Shown piece after piece: positions 18,556 through 28,183 of a stretch of DNA of 64,000 nucleotides (position 1 is the first letter of the stretch; each line of letters starts with the position of its first letter). The DNA is taken from positions 5,084,001 through 5,148,000 of the forward strand of contig NZ_CP032543.1 of assembly GCF_003610995.1 (NCBI RefSeq), written 5' to 3'. The notes under the pieces were generated by a model. It was not told the DNA's origin, made no database searches, and saw nothing but the letters and a program-made list of their open reading frames with translations. Position numbers and translations under genes: made by a program. Source of the stretch: Streptomyces griseus subsp. griseus. GTDB lineage: Bacteria; Actinomycetota; Actinomycetes; Streptomycetales; Streptomycetaceae.

Positions 18556-19896
18556 CTAGATCCCGAGCATTCCGGTCCACATGTCCGGGAAGTCCGGCAG
18601 GGTCTTGGCGGTGGTGCCCACGTTCTCGATCTCCACGCCCTTGACCGCGAGGCCGATGATCGCCCCGGCGGTGGCCATGCGGTGGTCGTCGTACGTGTGG
18701 AAGACGCCGCCGTGCAGCGGGCGCGGGCGGATGTGCAGCCCGTCGGCCGTCTCCGTGACGTCACCGCCCAGCTCGTTGATCTCCTTGGTGAGCGCGGCCA
18801 GCCGGTCCGTCTCGTGCAGTCGCAGGTGGGCGACGCCGCTCAGCGTGGAGGGGGAGTCGGCCAGCGCCGCGACCGCCGCGATGCCCGGGGTCAGCTCGCC
18901 GACCTCGCCGAGGTCCACGTCGATGCCGTGGATCCGGCCGGTGCCCGTGAAAGTGAGCCCGCGCTCGGTCAGCTCGCAGCTGCCACCCATCGCGGTGAAG
19001 ATCTCTCGCAGCGCGTCACCCGGCTGGGTGGTCCGCTCGGGCCAGTCCGGAATGGTGACCTTGCCCCCGGTGACCAGTGCGGCGGCCAGGAACGGCTGCG
19101 CGTTGGAGAGATCCGGCTCCACCGTCAGGTCCCGGCCCAGCAGCGCGGAGGGCGAGACCCGCCAGACGTTCGGCTCGCCGCCCGTCTCCGGCTCGTCCAC
19201 CTGCGCCCCGACGGCCCGCAGCATGTCGACGGTCATCCGGATGTGCGGCATGGAGGGCAGGACGGAGCCGGTGTGCCGGACCTCCACGCCCTGGTTGAAG
19301 CGTGGCCCCGACAGCAGCAGCGCCGAGACGAACTGCGAGGACGACGACGCGTCGATCGCCACCGGGCCGCCGTCCAGCGCCCCGCCGCCGTGCACGGTCA
19401 GCGGCAGCGCGCCGCGCCCGTCGTCGTCGATCCGCGCGCCCAGCGCCCGCAGCCCCTCGATCACGCCGGTCAGCGGGCGTTCGTACGAGCGGGGGTCGCC
19501 GTCGAAGCGGATCGGTCCGTCGGCGAGGGTGGCGACCGGCGGCAGGAAGCGCATGACGGTGCCGGCGTTGCCGACGTCGACGGTGGCCGGGCCGTGCAGC
19601 CCCGCCGGGATGACCCGCCAGGCCTCGCCCGTGATCTCGGCGTCGCCCGATGCGGTGGAGCTGGAGGAGATCGTCTCCTCGATGCCGACGCCCATGGCGC
19701 GCAGCGCCTCGGCCATCAGCAGGGTGTCGCGGGAGCGCAGCGGGCGGCGCAGCCAGCCCGGCTCGGAGGCCAGCGAAGCCAGCACGAGCGCCCGGTTGGT
19801 GACCGATTTCGATCCGGGCACGGTGACGGTCGCATCGACGGCTCCACTCGCGTGAGGGGCGGGCCAGAGGGCGGGCTGCACGGAACTCTCGGTCAT
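18556..19896 (-). CDS. aroA: 3-phosphoshikimate 1-carboxyvinyltransferase (EPSP synthase)
   Basis: Makes EPSP from shikimate 3-phosphate and phosphoenolpyruvate in aromatic amino acid synthesis. The 446 residues show the family motifs [17 protein letters not shown] (N-terminal Lys and Ser), [28 protein letters not shown] and [14 protein letters not shown]. The length is normal. It is the first gene of the minus-strand pair with rsgA, 4 bp apart, and is preceded by a 114-bp gap shared with the end of the M50 peptidase gene. Confidence 0.95.
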   Translation of the reverse strand: MTESSVQPALWPAPHASGAVDATVTVPGSKSVTNRALVLASLASEPGWLRRPLRSRDTLLMAEALRAMGVGIEETISSSSTASGDAEITGEAWRVIPAGLHGPATVDVGNAGTVMRFLPPVATLADGPIRFDGDPRSYERPLTGVIEGLRALGARIDDDGRGALPLTVHGGGALDGGPVAIDASSSSQFVSALLLSGPRFNQGVEVRHTGSVLPSMPHIRMTVDMLRAVGAQVDEPETGGEPNVWRVSPSALLGRDLTVEPDLSNAQPFLAAALVTGGKVTIPDWPERTTQPGDALREIFTAMGGSCELTERGLTFTGTGRIHGIDVDLGEVGELTPGIAAVAALADSPSTLSGVAHLRLHETDRLAALTKEINELGGDVTETADGLHIRPRPLHGGVFHTYDDHRMATAGAIIGLAVKGVEIENVGTTAKTLPDFPDMWTGMLGI

Positions 19897-20010
19897 GGCC
19901 CTTACTTTAGTGGCTCCGCGCAGAACCGGATCGTCACCAAAAGAGCGTAAACCGGTCCGTAACGAAAGACTGGTACGGACCGGATCGTGCGCCGTGCGGG
20001 AGCGGGGGTC

Positions 20011-20724
20011 TCACCACCCCAGCAGCCAGCGCCCCCCACCGATCAGCGAGCACAGCGACACCGCGTGGAAGAGGAACAGCCACAGCGCCGCCGGGGCGTG
20101 CGTCAGCCGGGCCAACTGGTCCGCGTCGGAGTCCGGGGCGCCCCCGAACCGCCGCTTGGACTGGAGCTCGAAGGGCGGCCGCACCCCGCCCAGCAGCAGG
20201 AACCAGACCACCGCGTACGCGAACGCCGACTGCACGTCCGACGAGGTCAGCCAGGACACCAGCAGGAACGCCGTACCGGTCAGGATGACGGTGAGCGCCC
20301 CGTACACATTGCGGATCATCACCAGCATCGCGGCGAGCAGCGCCGTCGCGATCCACAGCAGCAGCGTGATCCGCCCGTTGGTCAGCAGCCACGCACCGCC
20401 CAGACCCAGCAGCGAGGGGGCCGTGTAGCCGGCCGCCGCGGTGAGGATCATGCCGATCCCGGTCGGCTTGCCGCGGCTCACGGTCAGCCCGCTGGTGTCC
20501 GAGTGCAGCCGGATACCGGAGAGCTGGCGCCCGGTGAGCAGGGCCACCAGCCCGTGGCCGCCCTCGTGCGCGATGGTGATGGTGTTCCGCGCCAGGCGCC
20601 ATATCGGGTTCGGCACGACGGCGATGAGCGCCAGGGCGGCCGTCACCACCACCAGCCACTGCTCGGGTGCGGGCTGGGTGCCGGTGAGGCGATCCCACAG
20701 GTCGCCCAGTTCGGTGCTGTTCAT
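20011..20724 (-). CDS. M50-type membrane metallopeptidase
   Basis: A 237-residue membrane protein with about six helices. The zinc site HEGGH (His53, Glu54, His57) lies at the end of a membrane helix, as in intramembrane site-2 proteases of family M50B. Downstream helices include LGLGGAWLLTNGRITLLLWIATALLAAML. No PDZ domain is present. ATG 20724 has AAGGAG about 11 bp upstream. It is divergent from the SRAP gene with 53 bp between the starts, so promoters must overlap. Substrate unknown. Confidence 0.8.
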   Translation of the reverse strand: MNSTELGDLWDRLTGTQPAPEQWLVVVTAALALIAVVPNPIWRLARNTITIAHEGGHGLVALLTGRQLSGIRLHSDTSGLTVSRGKPTGIGMILTAAAGYTAPSLLGLGGAWLLTNGRITLLLWIATALLAAMLVMIRNVYGALTVILTGTAFLLVSWLTSSDVQSAFAYAVVWFLLLGGVRPPFELQSKRRFGGAPDSDADQLARLTHAPAALWLFLFHAVSLCSLIGGGRWLLGW

Positions 20725-20777
20725 CGGCCGGGCGACTCCTTGCGGCGGGGGCGGGCGGTCGTGGCAGTCTGGCACTT

Positions 20778-21593
20778 ATGTGCGGACGGTATGCAGCGAG
20801 TCGGGGACCAGAGGATCTGACCGGAGTCTTCGGGGTCGAGAAGTGGGAACCCACCGAGACCCTGGAGCCGGACTGGAACGTGGCGCCGACCAAAGAGGTC
20901 TACGCGGTGCTGGAGCGCCCTGTTAAGGACGCGGACGACCGGCGTCCGGTTCGCCAGCTGCGGACCCTGAAGTGGGGGCTCGTGCCCTCCTGGTCGAAGA
21001 CGCCCGACGGCGCGGCCCGGATGATCAACGCCCGCGCGGAGACCGTGCACGAGAAGCCGTCCTTCCGCAGTGCCTTCGCCCAGCGCCGCTGCATCCTGCC
21101 CGCCGACGGGTACTACGAGTGGGTCACCGGCGCCGAGGAGCGGCAGCTGGAGGAGAAGAAGGGGAAGAAGCGGGCGCGCAAACAGCCCTACTTCGTCACC
21201 CCGGCCGACGGCTCGGTCTTCGCGATGGCCGGGCTGTACGAGTTCTGGCGCGACCCGAACCTCCCCGGTGACCACGAGAACGCCTGGTGGGTGACGTGCT
21301 CGGTGATCACCACCGAGGCCGAGACCACACCGCTGGGCGTCGCCCCCGCCGAGGGGCCCGGCGCACTCGCCGACATCCACCCCCGGATGCCGCTGATGCT
21401 CACCCCGGACCGCTGGGACACCTGGCTGGACCCCTCGCACACCGGTCCGGACGAGCTGCGCGCGCTGCTGGAGCCGCCGCCCGGCGGGCTGATGCGCGCC
21501 TACCCGGTCGCCACCGCCGTCAGCAACGTCCGCAACAACGGGCCGGAGCTGCTGGAGGAGCTGGCCGCGCCGGAGGAGGAGACCCTCTTCTGA
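20778..21593 (+). CDS. SOS response-associated peptidase (SRAP/HMCES-like) family protein
   Basis: SRAP proteins form a thiazolidine crosslink to abasic sites in single-stranded DNA through Cys2, shielding them during replication. Here the N-terminus is MCGRYA with Cys2 exposed after Met removal, and the other active-site elements are present: NAPTKEVYAV (as NVAPTK), NARAET, DGYYEW and DIHPRMP with the catalytic His. The 271 residues include a lysine-rich insertion (LEEKKGKKRARKQ) before the PYFV strand. No good ribosome site precedes the ATG, so the mRNA may be leaderless or nearly so. Divergent from the M50 gene. Confidence 0.9.
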   Translation: MCGRYAASRGPEDLTGVFGVEKWEPTETLEPDWNVAPTKEVYAVLERPVKDADDRRPVRQLRTLKWGLVPSWSKTPDGAARMINARAETVHEKPSFRSAFAQRRCILPADGYYEWVTGAEERQLEEKKGKKRARKQPYFVTPADGSVFAMAGLYEFWRDPNLPGDHENAWWVTCSVITTEAETTPLGVAPAEGPGALADIHPRMPLMLTPDRWDTWLDPSHTGPDELRALLEPPPGGLMRAYPVATAVSNVRNNGPELLEELAAPEEETLF

Positions 21594-21648
21594 GGGGCGC
21601 GCGGGGGAGTCCCGGTGAGCCGTCGGCCACGCGGGGGAGGATGTCCGC

Positions 21649-22290
21649 GTGAGCCGTCGACCACGTACGCAGAACGTCACCACCGACGCCGGTGAGGCCA
21701 GGATCACCTGGGTCCCCGCGCCCGAGCCCCGCCTCGTGCTGGCCGTGAGCCACGGAGCGGGCGGCGGTATCGAGGCCCGGGACCTGAAGGCCCTCGCCGC
21801 CGCCCTGCCCGCCCAGGGGGTCACCGTCGCCCTGGTGGAGCAGCCCTGGCGGGTGGCCGGAAAGAAGGTGGCGCCCGCCCCGAAGACCCTGGACACCGGG
21901 TGGCGCGGACTGTGGCCCGCGCTGGCCGCACCCGGGCTGCCGGTCGTCTCCGGAGGGCGGAGCGCCGGGGCCCGGGTCGCCTGCCGGACCGCCACCGAGC
22001 TGGGTGCCCTCGCCGTCCTCGCCCTCAGCTTCCCGCTCCACCCGCCGGGCAAGCCGGAGAAGTCCCGGGCCGGCGAACTGCTCGGCACCGGCGTGCCCAC
22101 CCTGGTCGTCCAGGGCGGCAACGACCCGTTCGGCCGACCCGAGGAGTTCCCTTCCGGGCCGTACGAGCTGGCGGAAGTGGCCTACGGCGACCACGGCTTC
22201 GCCGTGCCGAAGAGATCCGGGCTGAGTGAGGCTCAGACGATGGACGTCCTCACCGGCGCGGTGACGGGGTGGCTCGCCGGACTCGGGTGA
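21649..22290 (+). CDS. Alpha/beta hydrolase of the KANL3/TEX30-like family
   Basis: A 213-residue alpha/beta hydrolase. The nucleophile elbow is GGRSAGARVA, the acid is probably in QGGNDPFGRP and the catalytic His in YGDHGFAVP. The oxyanion strand is LAVSHGAGGG near the N-terminus. This short form matches the dienelactone-hydrolase-like KANL3/TEX30 group; the substrate is unknown. GTG start at 21649. It follows the SRAP gene by 55 bp on the same strand and precedes the sigR promoter. Confidence 0.75.
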   Translation: MSRRPRTQNVTTDAGEARITWVPAPEPRLVLAVSHGAGGGIEARDLKALAAALPAQGVTVALVEQPWRVAGKKVAPAPKTLDTGWRGLWPALAAPGLPVVSGGRSAGARVACRTATELGALAVLALSFPLHPPGKPEKSRAGELLGTGVPTLVVQGGNDPFGRPEEFPSGPYELAEVAYGDHGFAVPKRSGLSEAQTMDVLTGAVTGWLAGLG

Positions 22291-22301
22291 CACGGACCGC
22301 G

Positions 22302-22327
22302 GGAATGCGGCGTACGGGGGCGCTGTT
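22302..22327 (+). promoter_or_regulatory. SigR-dependent autoregulatory promoter (sigRp2-like)
   Basis: GGAAT (22302-22306) and GTT (22325-22327) with exactly 18 bp between them match the SigR consensus. The site lies 50 bp before the long-form sigR start, as expected for the autoinduced promoter of S. coelicolor. Confidence 0.8.
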
Positions 22328-22377
22328 GTTCGGGACGTCGGTACAACAACGTCGTACGTGGAGAGGGAGTCCGTCGC

Positions 22378-23220
22378 ATGGGTTCGACCATCTGCCCCAG
22401 CCGCTCGAACGCCGCTGATCTGGAGTGGACCGTGCTGCCTGCGGCGAAGACCACCCGTGAGCGGTCGATGGGCGGCGCCGATCGACAGCCCGTCTCCAAG
22501 CAAGGTCGACTATTCTCCGAGGCGAGCGGGTCCGGTTTCGGCTCCGCCACATCGTTGGAGGAGGTGGGTCCGGTCACTGGGACCGACACAGGGACCGACG
22601 ACGGCCGTGCACCCGAGACGACCGCCGAGCGCAACGCGCGCTTCGAGCGGGACGCCCTCGGTTTTCTCGACCAGATGTACTCGGCCGCGCTGCGCATGAC
22701 GCGCAACCCCGCCGATGCCGAGGACCTGGTCCAGGAGACCTACGCGAAGGCGTACGGCTCCTTCCACCAGTTCCGTGAGGGCACGAACCTCAAGGCGTGG
22801 ATGTACCGCATCCTCACCAACACCTTCATCAACTCGTACCGCAAGAAGCAGCGCGAGCCCCAGCGCAGCGCCGCCGAGGAGATCGAGGACTGGCAGCTGG
22901 CGCGCGCCGAGTCGCACATGTCGACCGGTCTGCGCTCGGCCGAGTCCCAGGCCCTCGACCACCTGCCGGACTCCGACGTGAAGTCGGCGCTCCAGGCGAT
23001 TCCCGAGGAGTTCCGCATCGCCGTCTATCTCGCCGATGTCGAGGGCTTTGCCTACAAGGAGATCGCGGACATCATGGGGACTCCCATCGGTACGGTGATG
23101 TCCCGGCTCCACCGCGGCCGCCGTCAGCTGCGCGGCATGCTGGAGGACTACGCCCGTGAGCGCGGGCTCGTCGCGGCCGGTGCCGGTGACTCGGACGATC
23201 GGAAGGGCTCTACCTCATGA
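22378..23220 (+). CDS. sigR: ECF sigma factor SigR, with long (SigR') and short forms
   Basis: The sigma factor for thiol-oxidative stress. Region 2 reads [31 protein letters not shown] and region 4 [25 protein letters not shown]. From ATG 22378 the product is 280 residues; from GTG 22564, which has GGAGGAG just upstream, it is 218 residues and starts MGPVTGTD, which I take as the constitutive form. The 62-residue N-terminal extension corresponds to the unstable SigR' made from the SigR-dependent promoter in S. coelicolor. The stop overlaps rsrA as ATGA. Target genes would include the thioredoxin and mycothiol systems elsewhere. Confidence 0.93.
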   Translation: MGSTICPSRSNAADLEWTVLPAAKTTRERSMGGADRQPVSKQGRLFSEASGSGFGSATSLEEVGPVTGTDTGTDDGRAPETTAERNARFERDALGFLDQMYSAALRMTRNPADAEDLVQETYAKAYGSFHQFREGTNLKAWMYRILTNTFINSYRKKQREPQRSAAEEIEDWQLARAESHMSTGLRSAESQALDHLPDSDVKSALQAIPEEFRIAVYLADVEGFAYKEIADIMGTPIGTVMSRLHRGRRQLRGMLEDYARERGLVAAGAGDSDDRKGSTS

Positions 23221-23537
23221 GCTGCGGAGAGCCGCACGAGACGGATTGCTCGGAGGTCCTCGACCATCTCTACGAGTTCCTCGACCGGGAGATGCCCGAG
23301 GGCGACTGCACCAAGTTCGAGGTGCACTTCGAGGAGTGCTCCCCGTGCCTGGAGAAGTACGGCCTGGAGCAGGCCGTGAAGAAGCTGGTCAAGCGCTGCT
23401 GCGGACAGGACGACGTCCCGGCCGACCTGCGCTCCAAGGTGATGGGCCGCATCGACCTGATCCGGGCCGGCGAGGCCGTGCCCGAGCAGGACATCACCGT
23501 CAGCGGCACGGACCGGACCACCACCGCGCGGGAATAG
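23217..23537 (+). CDS. rsrA: Redox-sensing zinc anti-sigma factor RsrA
   Basis: A 106-residue ZAS-family anti-sigma factor that holds SigR inactive until disulfide stress expels its zinc. The diagnostic H-x3-C-x2-C is His37, Cys41, Cys44, and Cys3, Cys11, Cys31, Cys61 and Cys62 also occur; this numbering matches what I recall for S. coelicolor RsrA, where Cys11 and Cys44 form the trigger disulfide. The start overlaps the sigR stop by 4 bp, coupling the synthesis of sensor and sigma factor. Confidence 0.95.
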   Translation: MSCGEPHETDCSEVLDHLYEFLDREMPEGDCTKFEVHFEECSPCLEKYGLEQAVKKLVKRCCGQDDVPADLRSKVMGRIDLIRAGEAVPEQDITVSGTDRTTTARE

Positions 23538-23632
23538 TCACCCGAATGTGCTAATCGCACCTGTAGCGGCTCGGCGGACCCGCCGACTCGCTAGCGTGGC
23601 GCCTCCATGGACCATGGGGGGCGAGTGCGGGC

Positions 23633-24997
23633 GTGAGAGGCACACCGGTGGCGGCGCGCGGCTGCATCCTGGCGGCGGTGATCGCCGCCGTCTGCTGCAC
23701 CCTCCCGGTGTCTCGTCCCGGGGCCTCGGTCCCGTGGGGCGCGGCGGCCCTGCTCGCGGCCCTCTGCCTTGTCTGTGAGGCCGTCGGCCGCCGCTTCGAC
23801 CCGGGCTCAGTCCAGGCCGGCGCCGGATCCTTCCTCCCGCTGCTGCCCGCCGCCGCGTTCCTCCTGCCGCCCCCGGCCGCCGCCCTGGTCGCGGCCGTGG
23901 CGTCCCTGGCGGGCCGGGTGGACCGGCCACCCTTCGCGGCCCGCCGGATCTGGCGGGCCGCACAGCTGGCCCTCACCTGCTGCGCCGCCTCCTGGACGTA
24001 CACGCTCCTCGGCGGCCCCGCCACCCTCGGGGGCGTCCCGGACTTCCCGTACGCCCTGCTCCCCGCGTGCGCGGCGTCCCTCACCTTCTCCCTGGTGCTC
24101 ACCGCCCTGGACTGCCTGATCCTCGCGGCGGCCGAAGGACAGCCCGTACCCCGCTCCTGGCGCACCCTGCTGCCGCGCGCGCTCGGGCCCCACCTGGTGC
24201 ACGCGCTCGCCGGGCTGATGATGGCCGTGCTCTGGCGCAGCCCGTACGGGCCCGTCTCCGCGCTCTTCGTCCTGCTGCCGATGTACCTCTCCTGCTGGGT
24301 CTTCGCCCAGTACCACCGCGAGGACGCCGCCCACCGCGCCACCATCCGCGCGCTGGTCCACGCCGTCGACATCAAGGACACCTACACGCGAGGCCACAGC
24401 GAGCGGGTCGGCCGGGCCTCCGTCCTGATCGCCCGGGAACTCGGCATGGACCCCGCCCGCCTGGAGGCGCTCCGCTTCGCCGGGATCCTCCACGACATCG
24501 GCAAGCTCGGCGTACCGACCCGGGTGCTGCGCAAGGACGGCCCGCTCACCCCGGACGAGCGCCGGGTCATGGAGCTGCACCCGGAGTACGGACACGAGAT
24601 CGTCCGGTCCATCGGCTTCCTGGACGAGGCCCGCGCCGCGATCCTGCACCACCACGAACGGCTCGACGGCACCGGTTATCCCTACGGGCTCAGCGGCCGC
24701 CGCATCCCCGAGTCCGCCCGGATCGTCGCGGTCGCCGACGCCTTCGACGCCATGACCTCGACCCGCTCCTACCGGCGCGGCAGGCCCGTTCCCGCCGCCC
24801 TGACCGAGCTGCGCCGGTGCGCGGGCAGCCAGTTCGACCCGCGCATGGTGCGGGCGCTGGCCCGCGCCCTGGACCGGCACGGCTGGAGCGGCGCGGACAC
24901 CGCCGTCACCGCGGACGAGGCGGGGGCGGCGGCCGTCGTGCCCGACGCCCGCAGGGGGACCGGTCGGCGAAGCCCCTCCCCGGAGCGATCCCCGTGA
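23633..24997 (+). CDS. Membrane HD-GYP domain phosphohydrolase
   Basis: 454 residues: about six N-terminal membrane helices (residues 8-225), then an HD-GYP domain (about 240-415). The metal and substrate motifs are intact: GHSERVG, HDIGKLGVP (His287-Asp288), HPEYGHEIV, HHERLDGTGYP (His339, GYP near 348) and VADAFDAMTS. HD-GYP enzymes hydrolyse cyclic-di-GMP or related dinucleotides. The membrane part resembles a MASE-like sensor but has no motif I recognise. GTG start at 23633. Its stop overlaps the next gene as GTGA, giving a coupled pair. Confidence 0.85.
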   Translation: MRGTPVAARGCILAAVIAAVCCTLPVSRPGASVPWGAAALLAALCLVCEAVGRRFDPGSVQAGAGSFLPLLPAAAFLLPPPAAALVAAVASLAGRVDRPPFAARRIWRAAQLALTCCAASWTYTLLGGPATLGGVPDFPYALLPACAASLTFSLVLTALDCLILAAAEGQPVPRSWRTLLPRALGPHLVHALAGLMMAVLWRSPYGPVSALFVLLPMYLSCWVFAQYHREDAAHRATIRALVHAVDIKDTYTRGHSERVGRASVLIARELGMDPARLEALRFAGILHDIGKLGVPTRVLRKDGPLTPDERRVMELHPEYGHEIVRSIGFLDEARAAILHHHERLDGTGYPYGLSGRRIPESARIVAVADAFDAMTSTRSYRRGRPVPAALTELRRCAGSQFDPRMVRALARALDRHGWSGADTAVTADEAGAAAVVPDARRGTGRRSPSPERSP

Positions 24998-26313
24998 AAA
25001 GTCTCACCCCGCCCGCCCTCCTCGCCGTCCGGGGGGCCGCGCTCCTCCTCGCCCTCGCCGCGCTCGCCCACACCCTCCGGCACGGCCTCGCCGATCCGGG
25101 CCACGCCCTCGCCTTCGGGCTCCTCGTCGCCGTCGGGGAGCAGGCCCGGTGGGGCGGGGCGCCCGGGGAGCGGGAGCCCGCGCCGCTCGCCGCCGCCGGG
25201 GCGCTGGCGTACGCCCTGCTCGGGGACAGCGCGGGGGAGCCGACCGGGCCCGGGCCCCTCCAGGTGGTCGCCGTCGTCGTCGCCGCACAACTCGCCGCCC
25301 AACTCGTGACCGCCGTGCGGCAACCCGCCCCGGATGTGGACCGCGTGGCGCGGCGGGTGCTCACCGTGGGGTTCGCCGCCGTCTGCTTCCAGCCGCTGTA
25401 CGCCTCCGGGCAGGCGGTGCGGTGGTTCGGCGGCGGGCTGCACTTCGCGCTGTTCCTGCTCGGCCTGCTGGCGCTGACCGCCGTCTGCGACGCGCTGCTC
25501 GCCGCCCTCGTGGCGCGTGCGCGGGCCCTGCCCTACGGCACCGGGAGGCCGTCCCCGTACGGCACGGAGAAGCCGCTTCCGTACGGACCGCCCGCCCCGC
25601 CCCCGTACGGCCCGTTCCTCGGCGACGAGCTGCGGGCGCTCGCCGGGATCGGGCCCGCGGTCGGGGCGAGCGGGGTGGTCCTGGCGCTGGGAGTGGCCGT
25701 CGCCGGGCTGTGGGCGCTGCCCGTGCTCGCTGTCCCGCTGCTGCTGACCCAGGTCGCCTTCCGCCGGTACGCGGCCGTCCGCACCACCTACCGGCAGACC
25801 ATCGCCTCGCTCGCCCGCGCCACCGAGATCGCCGGGTACACCCCGCCCGGCCACGCCCGCCGGGTCGCCGCCCTGGCCACCGCCGTGGGGCGGGAGCTGG
25901 GGTTCACCGGGGCCCAGCTGACCGTGCTGGAGTACGCGGCCCTGATGCACGACATCGGCCAGCTCTCCCTCCTGGACCCGGTCGCCGCCGGGGCCACCGC
26001 CCGGCTGCCCGCCGCCGAGCAACGCCGGATCGCCCTGCTCGGCGGGGCCGTGGTGCGCCGGACCGGGGTGGACCCGGAGGTGGCCGCGGTGGTGGAGCAG
26101 CAGGCCGATCCGTACCGGGAACAGCTGCCCGCCGCCAGGATCGTCCGGACGGTCAACGCATACGACGACCTGTGCGGGGAAGGCGTCGGCGGGTCGCTGG
26201 AAGCGCTGGAGGAGCTCAGGCTCGCCACCGGACACGACCACCAGCCGCAGGTGGTGGAGGCCCTCGTGAGAGTCCTCGGCCGGAGCGGTCTGACCCGGGC
26301 CGGGGCTGGGTAA
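24994..26313 (+). CDS. Degenerate HD-domain membrane protein, partner of the HD-GYP protein
   Basis: A 439-residue paralogue of the preceding protein: several membrane helices, a proline-tyrosine-glycine-rich loop with four PYG repeats (about residues 175-205), two more helices, and a C-terminal HD domain. The signature is decayed: GHARRVAALA and HDIGQ are kept, but the later HPEYGHE, HHE and GYP motifs are lost (EQQADPYREQLPAARIV replaces them). It is probably inactive and may regulate or dimerise with the active HD-GYP protein. GTG 24994 overlaps the upstream stop by 4 bp. Confidence 0.75.
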   Translation: MKSLTPPALLAVRGAALLLALAALAHTLRHGLADPGHALAFGLLVAVGEQARWGGAPGEREPAPLAAAGALAYALLGDSAGEPTGPGPLQVVAVVVAAQLAAQLVTAVRQPAPDVDRVARRVLTVGFAAVCFQPLYASGQAVRWFGGGLHFALFLLGLLALTAVCDALLAALVARARALPYGTGRPSPYGTEKPLPYGPPAPPPYGPFLGDELRALAGIGPAVGASGVVLALGVAVAGLWALPVLAVPLLLTQVAFRRYAAVRTTYRQTIASLARATEIAGYTPPGHARRVAALATAVGRELGFTGAQLTVLEYAALMHDIGQLSLLDPVAAGATARLPAAEQRRIALLGGAVVRRTGVDPEVAAVVEQQADPYREQLPAARIVRTVNAYDDLCGEGVGGSLEALEELRLATGHDHQPQVVEALVRVLGRSGLTRAGAG

Positions 26314-26405
26314 CCCATGGGTAATGAGCGGGCGTCCGGCCGGGCATGGTTGGATGCGAAAGCAGAGCGGAAAACGAGGGTGTCCAGTCGGGACAGGCGG
26401 GAATC

Positions 26406-27401
26406 GTGAGGATCTTCGGGAAGGTACGGCATCGGCCGTCCGCCTCTTGGCGGCAGGCCACGGACCGCGCGTTCACGCTGATCGGCGACGGCCGGTACGA
26501 GGACGCGGGGGCGCTGCTGACGCGCGCGGCGGATCTGGAGCCCTGGCTCTCGGAGTCCTGGTTCAACCTGGCGCTGCTCCACAAGTTCCGGCACGACTGG
26601 GAGCAGGCGCGCGCGGCGGGCCTGCGGGCGGTCGCGCTGCTGGACCGCGAGGCCGGCGCCCCGGACTGGTGGAACGTCGGGATCGCGGCCACCGCGCTCC
26701 AGGACTGGCCGCTGGCGCGCCGGGCCTGGCAGGCGTACGGGCTCAAGGTGCCAGGCTCCGGGCTGAACAGCGGGGCCACCACCGAGCCGTCCGGCATGGA
26801 GCTGGGCAGCGCGGCGGTCCGGCTCTCCCCGGAGGGCGAGGCCGAGGTGGTGTGGGGGCGGCGGCTGGACCCGGCCCGGATGGAGGTCCTCTCCATCCCG
26901 CTGCCGTCCTCCGGGCGGCGCTGGGGCGAGGTCGTGCTGCACGACGGGGTGCCCAACGGCGAGCGGGTCACCGCCGCCGGACCCTCGTACCCGGTGTTCG
27001 ACGAGATCGAGTTGTGGGCGCCCTCCCCGGTGCCGACCTGGGTGGTGCTGCTGGAGGCGGCCACCGAGGAGGACCGGGACGCGCTGGAGAAGCTCGCCTC
27101 GGACGCCGGGTTCGCCGCCGAGGACTGGTCCTCCTCCGTCCGGCTGCTGTGCCGGGCCTGTTCGGAGAGCCGGATGGAGAGCGACGAGGGCGACGGGGAG
27201 CACCTGGACCCGCACGACCACAGCGAGCCGGGCCACCCGGGACCGCTGGGCCACCGCACGGCGGGCGGCGGTGACCTGTGGGTCCCCGAGCGCGAGTGCG
27301 GTCTCGCGGCCCCGGCCGGTCTGGTGCGCGGGCTGCTGGACGGCTGGGTCGCCGACAGTCCGGACAGCCGTGAGTGGCGGGATCTCGAAGAAGTCTGCTG
27401 A
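26406..27401 (+). CDS. TPR-containing conserved protein
   Basis: 331 residues. Two or three TPR-like helical repeats cover about residues 18-125 ([40 protein letters not shown] split over two repeats, and [25 protein letters not shown]). A beta-rich C-terminal half of unknown fold follows, with an acidic loop ([15 protein letters not shown]). GTG 26406, starting [15 protein letters not shown], is preferred; the frame is open to 26346. No enzyme motif is seen. It lies upstream of def on the same strand, with 119 bp between them. Confidence 0.7.
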   Translation: MRIFGKVRHRPSASWRQATDRAFTLIGDGRYEDAGALLTRAADLEPWLSESWFNLALLHKFRHDWEQARAAGLRAVALLDREAGAPDWWNVGIAATALQDWPLARRAWQAYGLKVPGSGLNSGATTEPSGMELGSAAVRLSPEGEAEVVWGRRLDPARMEVLSIPLPSSGRRWGEVVLHDGVPNGERVTAAGPSYPVFDEIELWAPSPVPTWVVLLEAATEEDRDALEKLASDAGFAAEDWSSSVRLLCRACSESRMESDEGDGEHLDPHDHSEPGHPGPLGHRTAGGGDLWVPERECGLAAPAGLVRGLLDGWVADSPDSREWRDLEEVC

Positions 27402-27520
27402 CCGCTGCCCGTAGGCTGTACGCGCACCGATCGCGGTGCTGTTCCTCCCGTGGTTCCCGGGTTTCGGCCCGGCCCGCGGGGTCACCGAGTTCAGGTTTTG
27501 CAGGAAGGCGTACGGCGGAC

Positions 27521-28159
27521 ATGTCGCAGCAGGAGACGGACGGGCGGATCGGCGTGGACGACGAGGGATTCGTCATCGACACCGAGGACTGTGAGGAGCG
27601 CGAGACGGCGCACCGGGAGCGCGGCACGTCGCGCCCGATCACGGTCGTGGGCAACCCGGTGCTGCACAAGGAGTGCAAGGACGTCACCGAGTTCGGCGAC
27701 GAGCTGGCGCAGCTGATCGACGACATGTTCGCCAGCCAGAAGACGGCCGAGGGCGTGGGCCTGGCGGCCAACCAGATCGGCGTGGACCTCAAGGTCTTCG
27801 TCTACGACTGCCCGGACGACGACGGCAAGCGGCACACCGGCGTGGTCTGCAACCCGGTCCTGGACGAGCTGGCCCCCGAGGCGCGGGTGCTGGACGACTC
27901 CAACGAGGGCTGCCTCTCGGTCCCGACCGCGTACGCCTCCCTCGCCCGCCCCGACTACGCGGTGGTGCGCGGCCAGGACGCGAAGGGCGACCCGATCAAG
28001 GTCCGGGGCAGCGGCTACTTCGCGCGGTGCCTCCAGCACGAGACGGACCATCTCTACGGCTACCTGTACATCGACCGGCTCTCCAAGCGCGACCGCAAGG
28101 ACGCGCTGCGCCAGATGGAAGAGGGCACGCCGCGCTACGAGACCGTCCCCAACGACTGA
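27521..28159 (+). CDS. def: Peptide deformylase
   Basis: Removes the formyl group from nascent N-terminal methionine. All three motifs are present: [15 protein letters not shown] with the metal ligand Cys131, and QHETDHLYG with His173, Glu174 and His177. The 212 residues include a roughly 45-residue acidic N-terminal extension before the usual start of the fold ([10 protein letters not shown]), as in other actinobacterial deformylases. ATG 27521 follows AGGAAGG. It is convergent with the GlxA-type regulator, 24 bp away, without an obvious terminator. Confidence 0.93.
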   Translation: MSQQETDGRIGVDDEGFVIDTEDCEERETAHRERGTSRPITVVGNPVLHKECKDVTEFGDELAQLIDDMFASQKTAEGVGLAANQIGVDLKVFVYDCPDDDGKRHTGVVCNPVLDELAPEARVLDDSNEGCLSVPTAYASLARPDYAVVRGQDAKGDPIKVRGSGYFARCLQHETDHLYGYLYIDRLSKRDRKDALRQMEEGTPRYETVPND

Positions 28160-28183
28160 GGACGCGCCCCGGCCGCACGGCGC

